Shown piece after piece: positions 27,706 to 37,459 of a stretch of 64,000 nt of DNA (within the stretch, counting starts at the first letter, position 1; each line of letters opens with the position of its first letter). Source of the DNA: Aquimarina intermedia (GTDB lineage: Bacteria; Bacteroidota; Bacteroidia; Flavobacteriales; Flavobacteriaceae); assembly GCF_008124785.1 (NCBI RefSeq), contig NZ_VNHU01000002.1, positions 124,001 to 188,000 of the forward strand, in the 5' to 3' direction. The translations under genes and the position numbers were made by a program. The notes below the pieces were generated by a model. The model was not told the DNA's origin and did no database searches. It worked only from the letters and a program-made list of their open reading frames with translations.

Positions 27706-28530
27706 TCAAACTGCAACCGCTCCTTTAATATGTGGATGCGATTCATAGTCTTTTAATTCAAAGTCATCAAAAACGAAGCCAAAAATATCTTTCACCTTAG
27801 GATTGAGCTTTATAGTAGGTAACTTATAAGGTGTTCTAGACAGCTGTAATTGTAGTTGTTCTATGTGATTATCGTATATATGAGCATCTCCAAAAGTATG
27901 GATAAATTCACCCACTTGTAAATCGCAAACCTGCGCGATCATCATGGTAAATAAAGCGTACGAAGCGATATTAAAAGGAACCCCTAAAAAAACATCTGCA
28001 CTGCGCTGGTAAAGCTGGCAAGATAATTTATTGTCAGCAACGTAAAATTGAAAAAAAGCGTGGCATGGAGGTAATGCAGCTTTTCCTTGTGCCACATTCT
28101 CGGAAAAGGATTTTGAAGTATCCGGCAAGACACTTGGATTCCATGCGGAAACTAGCATCCTTCTGCTATTTGGATTAGTTTTCAAAGTATGTACCAGCTC
28201 TTTAATCTGATCTACCTCATCTCCATTCCAATTTCGCCATTGATGTCCATATATCGGCCCTAAGTTACCATACTCATCTGCCCAGTCATTCCAAATTTTA
28301 ACTCCGTTATCTTTTAGGTATTCTATATTAGTTTCTCCTTTAAGAAACCATAACAATTCATGGATTATTGACTTTAAATGCAATTTTTTGGTAGTCACCA
28401 TTGGGAAACCTTCGCTAAGATCGAAACGCATTTGATACCCAAAAACACTTAGTGTTCCTGTTCCGGTTCTATCTCCCTTTTCATTGCCATTTTCAAGTAC
28501 GTGCTGTACGAGATCAAGATATTGCTTCAT
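27706..28530 (-). CDS. thyA: thymidylate synthase
   Basis: 274 residues. [19 protein letters not shown] is at the N-terminus; the catalytic Cys is in the [13 protein letters not shown] segment; [19 protein letters not shown] and [13 protein letters not shown] bind dUMP and folate. It makes dTMP from dUMP. Its product dihydrofolate is recycled by FolA at 22624. The neighbouring nucleoside transporter and two deoxynucleoside kinases give this window an unusual density of thymidine/deoxynucleoside genes. Confidence 0.97.
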   Translation of the reverse strand: MKQYLDLVQHVLENGNEKGDRTGTGTLSVFGYQMRFDLSEGFPMVTTKKLHLKSIIHELLWFLKGETNIEYLKDNGVKIWNDWADEYGNLGPIYGHQWRNWNGDEVDQIKELVHTLKTNPNSRRMLVSAWNPSVLPDTSKSFSENVAQGKAALPPCHAFFQFYVADNKLSCQLYQRSADVFLGVPFNIASYALFTMMIAQVCDLQVGEFIHTFGDAHIYDNHIEQLQLQLSRTPYKLPTIKLNPKVKDIFGFVFDDFELKDYESHPHIKGAVAV

Positions 28531-28644
28531 ACTAAACGGGGCATTCTTTTTTAGTTATTACCTCTATTTCCAAATATACAAAAATATGAATACCAGACCT
28601 TATTATTTATAAGCTATAGAAAGAAAATTATTTTACTGTCTTGA

Positions 28645-30345
28645 CTAGCCAATAATCATTCCTGCAATGGTTGCTGACAATAGCGACGCAATCGTACCCC
28701 CGAGCAAGGCCTTCATTCCAAATTCGGAAAGCGCTTTTCTTTGACCCGGTGCCAAGGAACCTATTCCTCCAATTTGAATTCCTATAGAAGCAAAATTTGC
28801 GAATCCGCATAACATATAGGTAGCCATGATTACCGATTTATTATAAGTAAGATGAAGAGGGTTTAATGGGTTTTTTAAATCTGCAAGCTGGATGTAACCA
28901 ACAAATTCGCTAGCCGCTAACTTTATCCCTAATAATTGCCCCATTAACATCATATCTTCTTTTGCTATTCCGATCAACCACATCAAAGGTGAAAATATAA
29001 TTCCCAAAATAGATTCAAGTGAAAAAGCACTATAGGGAGTGTTCTCTGCTAATACAGTGTTTAAACCTGTCCAAACCCCTATTTTATTAAAACCATAATT
29101 GATCATTGCAATAAATGCGATAAAAACCAAAAGCATAGCCCCCACATTTGCTGCTAATTTTAAACCTTCAGTCGTCCCATTGGCGATTGCATCCAGAATG
29201 TTTGATCCTATTTTCTCAGAAGAAACCTCAACATTTGTATCAATAGCTTCTTGCTGTGGGTACAATAGCTTAGAAATCACAATTGCCCCGGGTGCAGCCA
29301 TTACAGAAGCAGCCAATAAATGCTTAGCAAACTCTAATCGCAATACAGGATCTTCCCCTCCTAAAAATCCGATATAGGCGGCTAATACTCCACCTGCAAC
29401 AGTTGCCATCCCACCAATCATAACCAATAAAATTTCAGATCGCGTCATGCGTTCCAAATATGCTTTGATCATAAGAGGGGCTTCTGTTTGCCCAAGAAAT
29501 ATATTACCAGCTACACTCAGACTCTCTGCTCCAGAAATCCCCATCAATTTGGTAAGTACCCATGCCATACCCCTTACTACTATTTGAATTACTCCCAAAT
29601 AGAACAACACAGATGTTAAGGCTGAGAAAAAAATTATAGTCGGTAAAACTTGAAATAAGAATATAAAGCCAAAACTATCTACATCCATCATACCACCCAA
29701 TAAAAATTCGCTTCCTGCTCTGGTAAAATCCAGAATAAGGACAAATATCTTACCTACAAATTCGAAGGTATTTTGTACAAATTCAATCTTCAAAACACCA
29801 ATAGCTAATAATAATTGAGCGACCAGTCCAATCCCAACTGTTTTCCAATTAATAGCTTTACGATTGCTGCTAAAAAGGAAAGCTATGAATAGTAAAACGA
29901 ACATGCCTAACACGCCTCTCCAAAAACTTGTAAAAGTAAATCCCTGATTTGGCTGTATAATCGATTCTTCAGTTGAGTTTTCAGACAAAAGCATTACCTC
30001 CTCAGCTATAAAAGAAAATTTATCTCCCGCTTTAGTTAGCACTAATGTCGAATCACTTAATGTTGTGATCTTATATCGTATGATTGAGTCCTGAGCTTTT
30101 TCAGGAAAAAAAAGTAATACCTTGTTTTGTTTTATATAATCACCACTCAACTCTTCGCCGATAGCGCTATAGGTGTATGAAAAAGCACCTTCTTTAAACT
30201 CTAAATGATCTACCGTATCAGTCTTAAATAATTTTTCAACTCCTCTTGAAGCATCTTGTAGTAACCATTTTTTTTCTATTGATTGCGCTGTAGCAATTGC
30301 ACCAATAAGGAATATAAATAGACCCGTGAGTAATCCTTTTTTCAT
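28645..30345 (-). CDS. concentrative nucleoside transporter with an N-terminal extracytoplasmic extension
   Basis: 566 residues from the ATG at 30345 (MKKGLLTGLFIFLIGAIATA, a signal-like start). A soluble segment of about 110 residues precedes the transporter: KKWLLQDASRGVEKLF through KAGDKFSFIAEEV, lipocalin-like in pattern. Then the CNT core starts near the WRGVLGMFVLLFIAFLFSSN helix. Family motifs are FLFQVLPTIIFFSALTSVLF, GQTEAPLMIKAYLERMTRSE, GGMATVAGGVLAAYIGFLG, and the C-terminal CGFANFASIGIQIGGIG. The CNT family imports nucleosides with Na or H ions. A longer start at 30420 would overlap the next gene and is not favoured. Confidence 0.85.
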   Translation of the reverse strand: MKKGLLTGLFIFLIGAIATAQSIEKKWLLQDASRGVEKLFKTDTVDHLEFKEGAFSYTYSAIGEELSGDYIKQNKVLLFFPEKAQDSIIRYKITTLSDSTLVLTKAGDKFSFIAEEVMLLSENSTEESIIQPNQGFTFTSFWRGVLGMFVLLFIAFLFSSNRKAINWKTVGIGLVAQLLLAIGVLKIEFVQNTFEFVGKIFVLILDFTRAGSEFLLGGMMDVDSFGFIFLFQVLPTIIFFSALTSVLFYLGVIQIVVRGMAWVLTKLMGISGAESLSVAGNIFLGQTEAPLMIKAYLERMTRSEILLVMIGGMATVAGGVLAAYIGFLGGEDPVLRLEFAKHLLAASVMAAPGAIVISKLLYPQQEAIDTNVEVSSEKIGSNILDAIANGTTEGLKLAANVGAMLLVFIAFIAMINYGFNKIGVWTGLNTVLAENTPYSAFSLESILGIIFSPLMWLIGIAKEDMMLMGQLLGIKLAASEFVGYIQLADLKNPLNPLHLTYNKSVIMATYMLCGFANFASIGIQIGGIGSLAPGQRKALSEFGMKALLGGTIASLLSATIAGMIIG

Positions 30346-30397
30346 AAAAAGTTTGATCATTTGTAGTAGAATAGATAAAATATCTAAAGTATAACAA

Positions 30398-31018
30398 CTA
30401 TTCTCGTTTTGAAATTTCATCTCTTATTCTAGCAGCAAGCTCATAATCCTCACTATGCACTGCTTGATCCAGCATTTTGTTCAGCTCCTCAATTGAAAGG
30501 TCTTTATAACTAGTTTCTTTAGCCTCAGGTTCAATATCTTCCGCTACTAACTCATCAACTAAAAAATTCTCGACGTCGCTATCCTCATCTTCCTTTTTAG
30601 GATTGACTTTTAGATAAATACCTGCTTGGTCTAAAATATTTTTATACGTAAATATAGGCGCTTGAAAGCGTAAAGCCAAAGCAATTGCGTCGCTAGTTCG
30701 TGCATCGACAATCTCTTCAATTTCATCACGCTCACAAATTATACTAGAGTAAAATACACCATCAACTAATTTGTGAATAATTACCTGTTTTACCTTTATA
30801 GTGAAGCGGTCAGCAAAATTTTTGAAAAGATCGTGCGTTAATGGTCGAGGTGGTTTAATTTCTTTTTCTAAAGCAATAGCTATTGATTGTGCCTCAAAGG
30901 CTCCAATAACTATTGGTAACTTTCGCTCCCCATCTACTTCGCTTAAAATCAGCGCATAAGCGCCATTTTGCGTTTGACTATATGATATTCCCTTTATGTT
31001 CAGACGAACTAAACTCAT
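30398..31018 (-). CDS. bifunctional nuclease (DUF151) with UVR domain
   Basis: 206 residues from the ATG at 31018. The first part, VRLNIKGISYSQTQNGAYAL and LPIVIGAFEAQSIAIALE, with DARTSDAIALALRF, matches the BFN/DUF151 family, implicated in nuclease activity in plants and bacteria. The C-terminus LSIEELNKMLDQAVHSEDYE, then LAARIRDEISKR, is an UVR motif as in UvrB/UvrC/ClpC adapters. An acidic linker (about residues 125-160) joins them. It follows etfA on the same strand, after that gene's terminator. Confidence 0.88.
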   Translation of the reverse strand: MSLVRLNIKGISYSQTQNGAYALILSEVDGERKLPIVIGAFEAQSIAIALEKEIKPPRPLTHDLFKNFADRFTIKVKQVIIHKLVDGVFYSSIICERDEIEEIVDARTSDAIALALRFQAPIFTYKNILDQAGIYLKVNPKKEDEDSDVENFLVDELVAEDIEPEAKETSYKDLSIEELNKMLDQAVHSEDYELAARIRDEISKRE

Positions 31019-31031
31019 AATGTGTTTTAAT

Positions 31032-31081
31032 AGAAAAAGGCTGTTTGAACAATTGGACTTACACAAAGGTTCAAACAGCCC
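31032..31081 (-). terminator. etfBA terminator
   Basis: GGCTGTTTGAAC and GTTCAAACAGCC make a perfect 12-bp stem with an 18-nt loop, followed on the minus strand by TTTTTCT. It ends the etfBA transcript. Confidence 0.8.
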
Positions 31082-31106
31082 TCAATCGGGGCACAATTTA
31101 TGAAAA

Positions 31107-32075
31107 TTATGCGTTATTCGCCTTAAATTCCTTTAATTTTTCAATTAACTGAGGTACGACCTCAAAGGCATCTCCGACAATCCCGTAATCTGCTGCTTTA
31201 AAAAACGGAGCTTCAGGATCATTGTTTATCACTACTTTAACTTTACTCGCGTTGATTCCCGCCAAGTGTTGAATTGCTCCTGAGACACCTACTGCGATAT
31301 ATAAGTTAGAAGCTACCGGCTTACCTGTTTGACCTACGTGTTCGCTGTGAGGCCTCCATCCCATATCACTCACAGGTTTTGAACATGCTGTTGCCGCTCC
31401 TAATACCTGTGCTAAATCTTCAATCATCCCCCAGTTCTCCGGACCTTTCAATCCTCTTCCTCCAGAAACAACAATCTCGGCATCAGCTATAGATACTTTA
31501 TCAGTAGCTTTATCTACCGATGTAACCTCTACAGTAAAATCGTTGTCTGATAAGGCAGGATCAAAACTTTCCACCTTTACATCCACCTTGTCCTCATGAA
31601 GACCGAAAGCATTATTAGACAATCCGATAACCTTTTTATCTGTGTTAATTTCAGTTATATTAAAAGCTTTGTTTGTAAATGCCGTGCGCTTTACTGTGAA
31701 TGGAGAAGCGCTTTCTGGTAAGGCAACAACATTAGAAGCATACCCCGCATCCAAATGGACAGCTAATAAAGGAGCGATAAATTTACTATCTGCACTTGAA
31801 CTGATTACAATAACTTTAGCACCCTCCTTTTCGGCTGCTTGTTTTAGAACATCTGTATATGCCTTGGCGTTAAACGTTCCTAATTTATCATTCTGAACAT
31901 GTAACACTTTATCCACACCATACACGCCCAATTCTTCATTCTGATCGGCACCAATGCTCACCGCGGTAACGGTGGTTCCAAGCATTTTTGCGATAGCTCT
32001 AGCGTAAGAAGCTACTTCAAAGGCTGCCTTCTTAAAATTGCCGCCTTCATTTTCTGTATAAACTAATACTGACAT
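31107..32075 (-). CDS. etfA: electron transfer flavoprotein alpha subunit
   Basis: 322 residues. The N-terminal adenine-nucleotide-type fold is followed by the FAD-binding C-terminal domain with SGGRGLKGPENWGMIEDLAQ, PVSDMGWRPHSEHVGQTGKP, and YIAVGVSGAIQHLAGI, which are the FAD contact motifs. It partners EtfB to carry electrons from acyl-CoA or other dehydrogenases to the quinone pool through ETF-QO. It lies 59 bp after etfB, and the perfect terminator at 31032-31081 closes the two-gene unit. Confidence 0.95.
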   Translation of the reverse strand: MSVLVYTENEGGNFKKAAFEVASYARAIAKMLGTTVTAVSIGADQNEELGVYGVDKVLHVQNDKLGTFNAKAYTDVLKQAAEKEGAKVIVISSSADSKFIAPLLAVHLDAGYASNVVALPESASPFTVKRTAFTNKAFNITEINTDKKVIGLSNNAFGLHEDKVDVKVESFDPALSDNDFTVEVTSVDKATDKVSIADAEIVVSGGRGLKGPENWGMIEDLAQVLGAATACSKPVSDMGWRPHSEHVGQTGKPVASNLYIAVGVSGAIQHLAGINASKVKVVINNDPEAPFFKAADYGIVGDAFEVVPQLIEKLKEFKANNA

Positions 32076-32134
32076 ATTATATATTTTTAAAAAACCCTCT
32101 TTCAGAAAGATTTATTTTTTCAACAATTACTTAT

Positions 32135-32881
32135 TTATATAACTTTTGCTTCGTTGTGTAGCAAATCAACTAGCTCTCCGATATTATCCGGAGCTATTAG
32201 AGTAACCTCTCCCTTAGGTGCCGGCTTCTCAAACTTAACAGCTTTGGTCTCATTCTGCACATCTGCAGGCTCCTTTACCGTAAGTGGCTTCTTTCTAGCC
32301 ATCATAATCCCTCTCATGTTAGGAATACGCAAATCACTTTCTTCAACCAAACCTTTTTGCCCGCCTATAACCAAAGGCAATTTAGCTTTTGATGTTTCTT
32401 TACCCCCATCAATTTCACGTATTGCAGTAGCTGTATCTCCTTCAATTTCAAGACCTATACAGGTATTTATAAAGTTAGCTCCTGTAAGTGCTGCTATCAT
32501 CCCAGGCACCATTCCTCCATTATAATCAATGGATTCTCTCCCGGCAATAACTAAGTCATAACCGCCTTCCTCGACTACTTTTGCAATTTGTTTTGCTACA
32601 TAAAAACCATCCGTCGCTTCGGTATTTACACGAATTGCATTATCTGCACCAATAGCCAGTGCTTTTCTCAACGTTGGCTCTGTCTCAACTCCTCCTACAT
32701 TTACCACATCAACTGAGGCACCTTGTTTCTCTTTGAACCACATTGCACGTGTTAAACCAAACTCGTCATTAGGGTTTATCACAAATTGAACTCCATTCGT
32801 ATCGAATTTTGTATCTCCTTCAGTAAAATTAATTTTTGAAGTAGTATCCGGCACATGGCTAATACAAACTAATATTTTCAT
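32135..32881 (-). CDS. etfB: electron transfer flavoprotein beta subunit
   Basis: 248 residues. MKILVCISHVPDTTSKINFT, FVINPNDEFGLTRAMWFKE, VVEEGGYDLVIAGRESIDYN and GMVPGMIAALTGANFI match the EtfB signature, with VIAGRESID binding AMP. MRGIMMARKKPL carries the conserved Arg-Lys tail motif. First gene of the etfBA operon, divergent from pdhB. The two promoters would share the 166-bp gap. Confidence 0.95.
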   Translation of the reverse strand: MKILVCISHVPDTTSKINFTEGDTKFDTNGVQFVINPNDEFGLTRAMWFKEKQGASVDVVNVGGVETEPTLRKALAIGADNAIRVNTEATDGFYVAKQIAKVVEEGGYDLVIAGRESIDYNGGMVPGMIAALTGANFINTCIGLEIEGDTATAIREIDGGKETSKAKLPLVIGGQKGLVEESDLRIPNMRGIMMARKKPLTVKEPADVQNETKAVKFEKPAPKGEVTLIAPDNIGELVDLLHNEAKVI

Positions 32882-33005
32882 TTTATAACTGGTGTTTTTT
32901 TGAGTAATAATTAATTAAGACGAAGGTACAAATAAAATGTCAAATTTACTATGCGTGCATAATAAATTTTTTAGCATTCAACCTTTCTCAAAGGGTATTA
33001 ATTGC

Positions 33006-33013
33006 TATTTTTG
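33006..33013 (+). promoter_or_regulatory. probable -7 element for pdhB
   Basis: TATTTTTG matches TAnnTTTG and lies 34 bp before the start codon. No clear TTG -33 element was found upstream. Confidence 0.5.
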
Positions 33014-33046
33014 CCTTTCGAACAGGACAAAAATAATTCTTTATAA

Positions 33047-34024
33047 ATGAAAACGATACAATTCAGAGAAGCAATTTGCGAAGCAATGAGCGAAGAGATG
33101 CGCCGAGACGAATCTATTTATCTAATGGGTGAAGAGGTTGCAGAATATAACGGAGCTTATAAAGCGAGTAAAGGAATGCTGGATGAATTTGGTGCTGAAC
33201 GTGTAATTGACACTCCAATTTCGGAGCTTGGTTTCTCTGGCATCGGCGTAGGTAGTGCTATGAATGGGAATCGGCCTATCATAGAGTTTATGACGTTCAA
33301 CTTTTCTTTAGTAGGTATTGACCAAATTATCAATAACGCTGCAAAAATGCGTCAGATGAGTGGAGGTCAATTTAATATTCCAATCGTTTTTAGAGGCCCC
33401 ACAGCATCAGCAGGGCAATTAGGAGCTACGCATTCACAAGCTTTTGAGAATTGGTTTGCCAATACTCCCGGGCTTAAAGTTGTGATTCCATCAAATCCAA
33501 AAGACGCAAAGGGATTACTAAAATCGGCTATTCGTGATAATGATCCTGTTATTTTCATGGAAAGTGAACAAATGTACGGTGATAAAGGAGAGGTTCCTGA
33601 AGGAGAATTTACTATCCCCTTAGGCGTTGCGGAAATAAAAAGAGAAGGTTCTGATGTTACAATCGTATCTTTTGGTAAGATAATTAAGGAAGCTTACAAA
33701 GCTGCAGAAGAATTAGAGAAAGATAATATCTCCTGCGAAATCATTGACTTGAGAACAGTAAGACCCTTGGATCTGGATGCAATCTATAAATCTGTAAAAA
33801 AAACGAACAGATTGATAATTTTGGAAGAAGCATGGCCACTTGCCAATATCGCTTCAGAAATTACGTATCAAGTTCAATCAAACATATTTGACTACTTGGA
33901 TGCTCCTGTAATTAAAATTAATACAGCAGACACTCCAACACCCTATTCTCCGGTTTTATTTGAGCAGTGGCTTCCTAATAAAGAGGATGTAAAAATTGCG
34001 GTAAAAAAAGTAATGTATAAATAA
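33047..34024 (+). CDS. pdhB: pyruvate dehydrogenase E1 component, beta subunit
   Basis: 325 residues. FREAICEAMSEEMRRDESIY and MGEEVAEYNGAYKASKGM at the N-terminus, RVIDTPISELGFSGIGVG, FMTFNFSLVGIDQIINNAAK, and IILEEAWPLANI near the C-terminus are characteristic of PDH E1-beta. It binds thiamine diphosphate at the interface with E1-alpha, whose gene is not in this window. The E2 subunit is also absent here. Standing alone with its own promoter-like element is common in Flavobacteriia. Confidence 0.94.
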   Translation: MKTIQFREAICEAMSEEMRRDESIYLMGEEVAEYNGAYKASKGMLDEFGAERVIDTPISELGFSGIGVGSAMNGNRPIIEFMTFNFSLVGIDQIINNAAKMRQMSGGQFNIPIVFRGPTASAGQLGATHSQAFENWFANTPGLKVVIPSNPKDAKGLLKSAIRDNDPVIFMESEQMYGDKGEVPEGEFTIPLGVAEIKREGSDVTIVSFGKIIKEAYKAAEELEKDNISCEIIDLRTVRPLDLDAIYKSVKKTNRLIILEEAWPLANIASEITYQVQSNIFDYLDAPVIKINTADTPTPYSPVLFEQWLPNKEDVKIAVKKVMYK

Positions 34025-34148
34025 AACTAACGACTACCCCCAAGTTTGCCTTAGTTATTCCTACCCAAATTCTTAACAGAAGCTTCGTAGATCTGAAAAA
34101 GGTGATTTGTAATTAAAGTATAATTTTATCCTTTTTTAAATATAACAG

Positions 34149-36641
34149 ATGAAATATTGGATCTTAGGGGTTTTTGTGATATTTGTAAGCACATATTCTC
34201 TTGCGCAAACCAAAGTAAGTGGTCATGTACGTGACACCAACCAACAACCCATTCCTTTTGCTAACGTAGTTTTTGAAAATTCAACAATCGGAACCATCAC
34301 AAATGAAAACGGTAAGTTTTATATTGAATCAGATGATACGTATGATGCAATAAAAGTGTCGTTTATAGGCTTCCAAACTCAAACCATTACATTAGATCGC
34401 AAAACTAATTATGAAATAGAGATTCTCTTAGAAGAAGAGACGAATTCCCTTGACGAGGTAGTTATATACAAGGGCAAGACTTCAAAAAAGAACAATCCGG
34501 CAATTGATATTCTTAGAAAGATATGGGAGAACAGACGAGATAATGGAGTTAAAAAATTTAAGCAATATTCGTATGACAAATACGAGAAGTTAGAATTTGA
34601 TTTAAACACCATTGACAGCGCCCTTATCAATAGCCGTGTTTTCAACGGAATGGAATTCATATTTGATGATATCGATACGTCAAGAATTTCAGGTAAAACA
34701 TATTTACCCATCTTTCTTAATGAAGCAATCTCCAAAGTTTATGGAGACAACATTCTCAACGAGACTAAGGAAGTTTTAACTGGTAATAAAAACGCAGGAT
34801 TTAGCAACAATCAAACACTTATTGCATTTGTAAAAGACCTTTATTCTGATTACAACATCTACGATAATTATTTAAAGTTTTTTGACAAGAGTTTTACCAG
34901 TCCGCTATCAAGAACAGGTATTGGCGTCTATAATTATGTGCTTTCTGATAGTGCTTATGTAGATAATAAATGGTGTTATAATATTGTATATTATCCGAGG
35001 CGTAAAAACGAACTCACTTTTAAAGGAGATTTCTGGGTTAACGACACCACTTGGGCTGTAAAACAAATCAGTCTTGAGGTGACTAAAAGTGCCAATATCA
35101 ACTGGGTAAAGGATCTTTATATCGAACAAGAATTTGATGTACTTAATGATTCCACCTTTTTAATAACTAAAGATTACTTTCAGTCAGATTTTGCTTTTAG
35201 CAAAAAAGAAAAATCACGAGGTGTATACGGAAAGAGAACAACACTATATGACAACTATAAATTTGACATACCGAAGGATAAAAAATTCTATCAAAGTCAA
35301 ATTGATCCTTATAACGAGGATGTTTACAACCGAGATGATCAATTTTGGTCGGATGCTCGTATGGAAGCTCTCAACAAAGATGAAACAAAGGTCTACACGC
35401 TGCTTGACACTTTACGCACGGTAAAAGCATTTAAGCGTCTTTATAATATAGGTACAATTTTGGCTTCAGGATATGTCGAATTGAATGGATTTGATTTCGG
35501 ACCTTTATTCTCCTCGTTTGGCTACAATACTATTGAAGGCTTTCGTCTGAGGGCTGGAGGTAGAACTTATTTTACAGCTAATGACCAGTGGAGGATCGAA
35601 GGGTATGGTGCCTATGGATTTAAAGATGAAAAATTCAAATATGGAATTTCGGGAAAATATTTATTAGACAGGAAATCGCGACTTATCGTCTCTGCAGGTA
35701 ATCGTAGAGATGTAGAACAACTTGGCGCCAGTCTCACCAATACAAATGATGTTGAAGGTCGCAGTTTAGCATCCTCATCCGTTATAGCCACAGGTGACAA
35801 TAATCGCCTAACATCAATTAATCTGACCGCACTTTCTCTGGAAATTGAACCTCGTAAAAATCTAACAATTGGTATCACAGGATCTTTTAGGAAATTGAAA
35901 CCTGCCGATAGAGATTTATTTAGTTTAGATTTTTATGACCCTGAAACTAATGAACTAAAATCCGAGATTAAGCAAACCGAAATCTCTACCAAGATTACCT
36001 ATTCCCCGGGACGTAAAACTACCGGCTATGGTGTGGATAGAATTATCGTGAATGACGGAGACTACGCTCAGCTCTTTTTAAATTACAGTGCAGGGCTTAA
36101 AGGTATTGCTGAAAGTGATTTTGAATATGAAAAACTACAGTTTTTTTATAGACAACCATGGAATGTTGGTGGGTTTGGGAAGTTAAATAGCTCCTTAGAA
36201 GTGGGTAAAACCTTTGGTAATGTACCATTAGGTTTATTAAGTGTGGTTCCGGGAAATCAGACATATCTCTCGATCTATAATACTTTTCCATTACTTAATT
36301 TTTATGAATTTGTAACAGATACGTATACATCCCTTCATTTAGAACATAACTTCAACGGCCGAATTTTTTCAAGAATTCCGCTATTAAGAGAACTCAATCT
36401 TAGAGAGCTTGTAGGCGTTAGAGGTGTTTGGGGAGAATTATCCGATGAGAACAGATTACTTAGTGAACCCTCTGAGCTACTCCTAATTGCTCCTGACGAG
36501 GAAATTTACTGGGAATATAGTGTTGGTGTTGGAAACATTTTTAAAATTTTCAGAATTGATTTTCATTTTAGGGGTAATTACTTTGATAACCCTGATGCTC
36601 GTAGTTTTGGTGTTACTGGATCCTTTGGCTTTTATTTCTAA
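34149..36641 (+). CDS. DUF5686 outer-membrane protein with carboxypeptidase-like regulatory domain
   Basis: 830 residues. A signal peptide (VFVIFVSTYSLAQ) is followed by a CarboxypepD_reg-like beta-sandwich (TKVSGHVRDTNQQPIPFANV, NGKFYIESDD, VSFIGFQTQTI) and SLDEVVIYKG. The rest, from about residue 120, is DUF5686: KFKQYSYDKYEKLEFDLN, YYPRRKNELTFKGDFWVND, and a C-terminal barrel ending with FGVTGSFGFYF, where the final Phe is the usual outer-membrane insertion signal. Surface transport or adhesion is possible; the family's function is unknown. Confidence 0.88.
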   Translation: MKYWILGVFVIFVSTYSLAQTKVSGHVRDTNQQPIPFANVVFENSTIGTITNENGKFYIESDDTYDAIKVSFIGFQTQTITLDRKTNYEIEILLEEETNSLDEVVIYKGKTSKKNNPAIDILRKIWENRRDNGVKKFKQYSYDKYEKLEFDLNTIDSALINSRVFNGMEFIFDDIDTSRISGKTYLPIFLNEAISKVYGDNILNETKEVLTGNKNAGFSNNQTLIAFVKDLYSDYNIYDNYLKFFDKSFTSPLSRTGIGVYNYVLSDSAYVDNKWCYNIVYYPRRKNELTFKGDFWVNDTTWAVKQISLEVTKSANINWVKDLYIEQEFDVLNDSTFLITKDYFQSDFAFSKKEKSRGVYGKRTTLYDNYKFDIPKDKKFYQSQIDPYNEDVYNRDDQFWSDARMEALNKDETKVYTLLDTLRTVKAFKRLYNIGTILASGYVELNGFDFGPLFSSFGYNTIEGFRLRAGGRTYFTANDQWRIEGYGAYGFKDEKFKYGISGKYLLDRKSRLIVSAGNRRDVEQLGASLTNTNDVEGRSLASSSVIATGDNNRLTSINLTALSLEIEPRKNLTIGITGSFRKLKPADRDLFSLDFYDPETNELKSEIKQTEISTKITYSPGRKTTGYGVDRIIVNDGDYAQLFLNYSAGLKGIAESDFEYEKLQFFYRQPWNVGGFGKLNSSLEVGKTFGNVPLGLLSVVPGNQTYLSIYNTFPLLNFYEFVTDTYTSLHLEHNFNGRIFSRIPLLRELNLRELVGVRGVWGELSDENRLLSEPSELLLIAPDEEIYWEYSVGVGNIFKIFRIDFHFRGNYFDNPDARSFGVTGSFGFYF

Positions 36642-36786
36642 AAAAAAACAATAATTAACTGGTTTCAAATTAGTTAACCTTGCACTCAAACACCTCATAG
36701 GTCTGAATATTGCTTATCGTACTTTAAAAAATTAATAATTTTGGATAAAATTTAAGTTTAACCTTTATCCAACCCCCTGTAATTGT

Positions 36787-36794
36787 TATATTTG
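36787..36794 (+). promoter_or_regulatory. probable -7 element for ppa
   Basis: TATATTTG matches TAnnTTTG and lies 25 bp before the ATG at 36819. Confidence 0.5.
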
Positions 36795-36818
36795 CCGCCC
36801 ATTAAAAGTAGAATAAAT

Positions 36819-37349
36819 ATGAGCGCAGCAACACGCGAGAGTTTTGACGTTTTGATCGAAATTCCAAAAGGAAGTAGAAATAAATACGAATACGATTTTG
36901 ATATAAAGAAAATACGATACGATCGTATGATATTTTCTTCTATGATGTACCCGGCAGATTATGGTTTCATTCCTGAAACTTTAGCCCTAGACGGAGATCC
37001 TTTGGATGTTTTGGTATTAGTTACAGAACCTACTTTTCCAGGTTGTGTGATGGAAGTTAAACCAATCGGAGTATTTCACATGGCAGATGAAAAAGGTCCG
37101 GATGAAAAAATCATTTGTGTTCCTATCTCTGATCCGATAGCAAATAGCATTTCTGATCTTAGTGAACTAAACCCTCATTTAATCAAAGAAATTGAACATT
37201 TTTTCCAGGTTTACAAAGATCTTGAAAAGAAAAAAGTTGATGTTGGGGATTGGGGTAATCAAAGTGCCGCCAAAGATATTATCAAAGCTTGTGTAAAACG
37301 CTTTGAAGATTTGGCAGACAAACCTAAAGGACTTTTTAGCATCAGCTAA
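36819..37349 (+). CDS. ppa: inorganic pyrophosphatase (soluble, family I)
   Basis: 176 residues from the ATG at 36819. A 12-residue upstream extension falls across the promoter element and is rejected. VLIEIPKGSRNKYEYD, PADYGFIPETLALDGDPLDV (metal-binding Asp cluster) and IICVPISDP match family I pyrophosphatases. It hydrolyses PPi in the cytoplasm. It is directly followed by the membrane pyrophosphatase gene, so the cell has a wasteful and an energy-conserving route encoded side by side but separated by a terminator. Confidence 0.95.
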   Translation: MSAATRESFDVLIEIPKGSRNKYEYDFDIKKIRYDRMIFSSMMYPADYGFIPETLALDGDPLDVLVLVTEPTFPGCVMEVKPIGVFHMADEKGPDEKIICVPISDPIANSISDLSELNPHLIKEIEHFFQVYKDLEKKKVDVGDWGNQSAAKDIIKACVKRFEDLADKPKGLFSIS

Positions 37350-37369
37350 AAACAGTATATAATTATCCT

Positions 37370-37406
37370 AAAAGCGCAATATTTTACATAAAATATTGCG
37401 CTTTTT
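37370..37406 (+). terminator. ppa terminator
   Basis: AAAAGCGCAATATTTTA pairs with the mirrored TAAAATATTGCGCTTTT and is followed by T. It separates ppa from hppA. Confidence 0.8.
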
Positions 37407-37459
37407 GTATTTAAATGAATTTTACTACATTTAAACTTCATTAACTAAATACAAACTAT

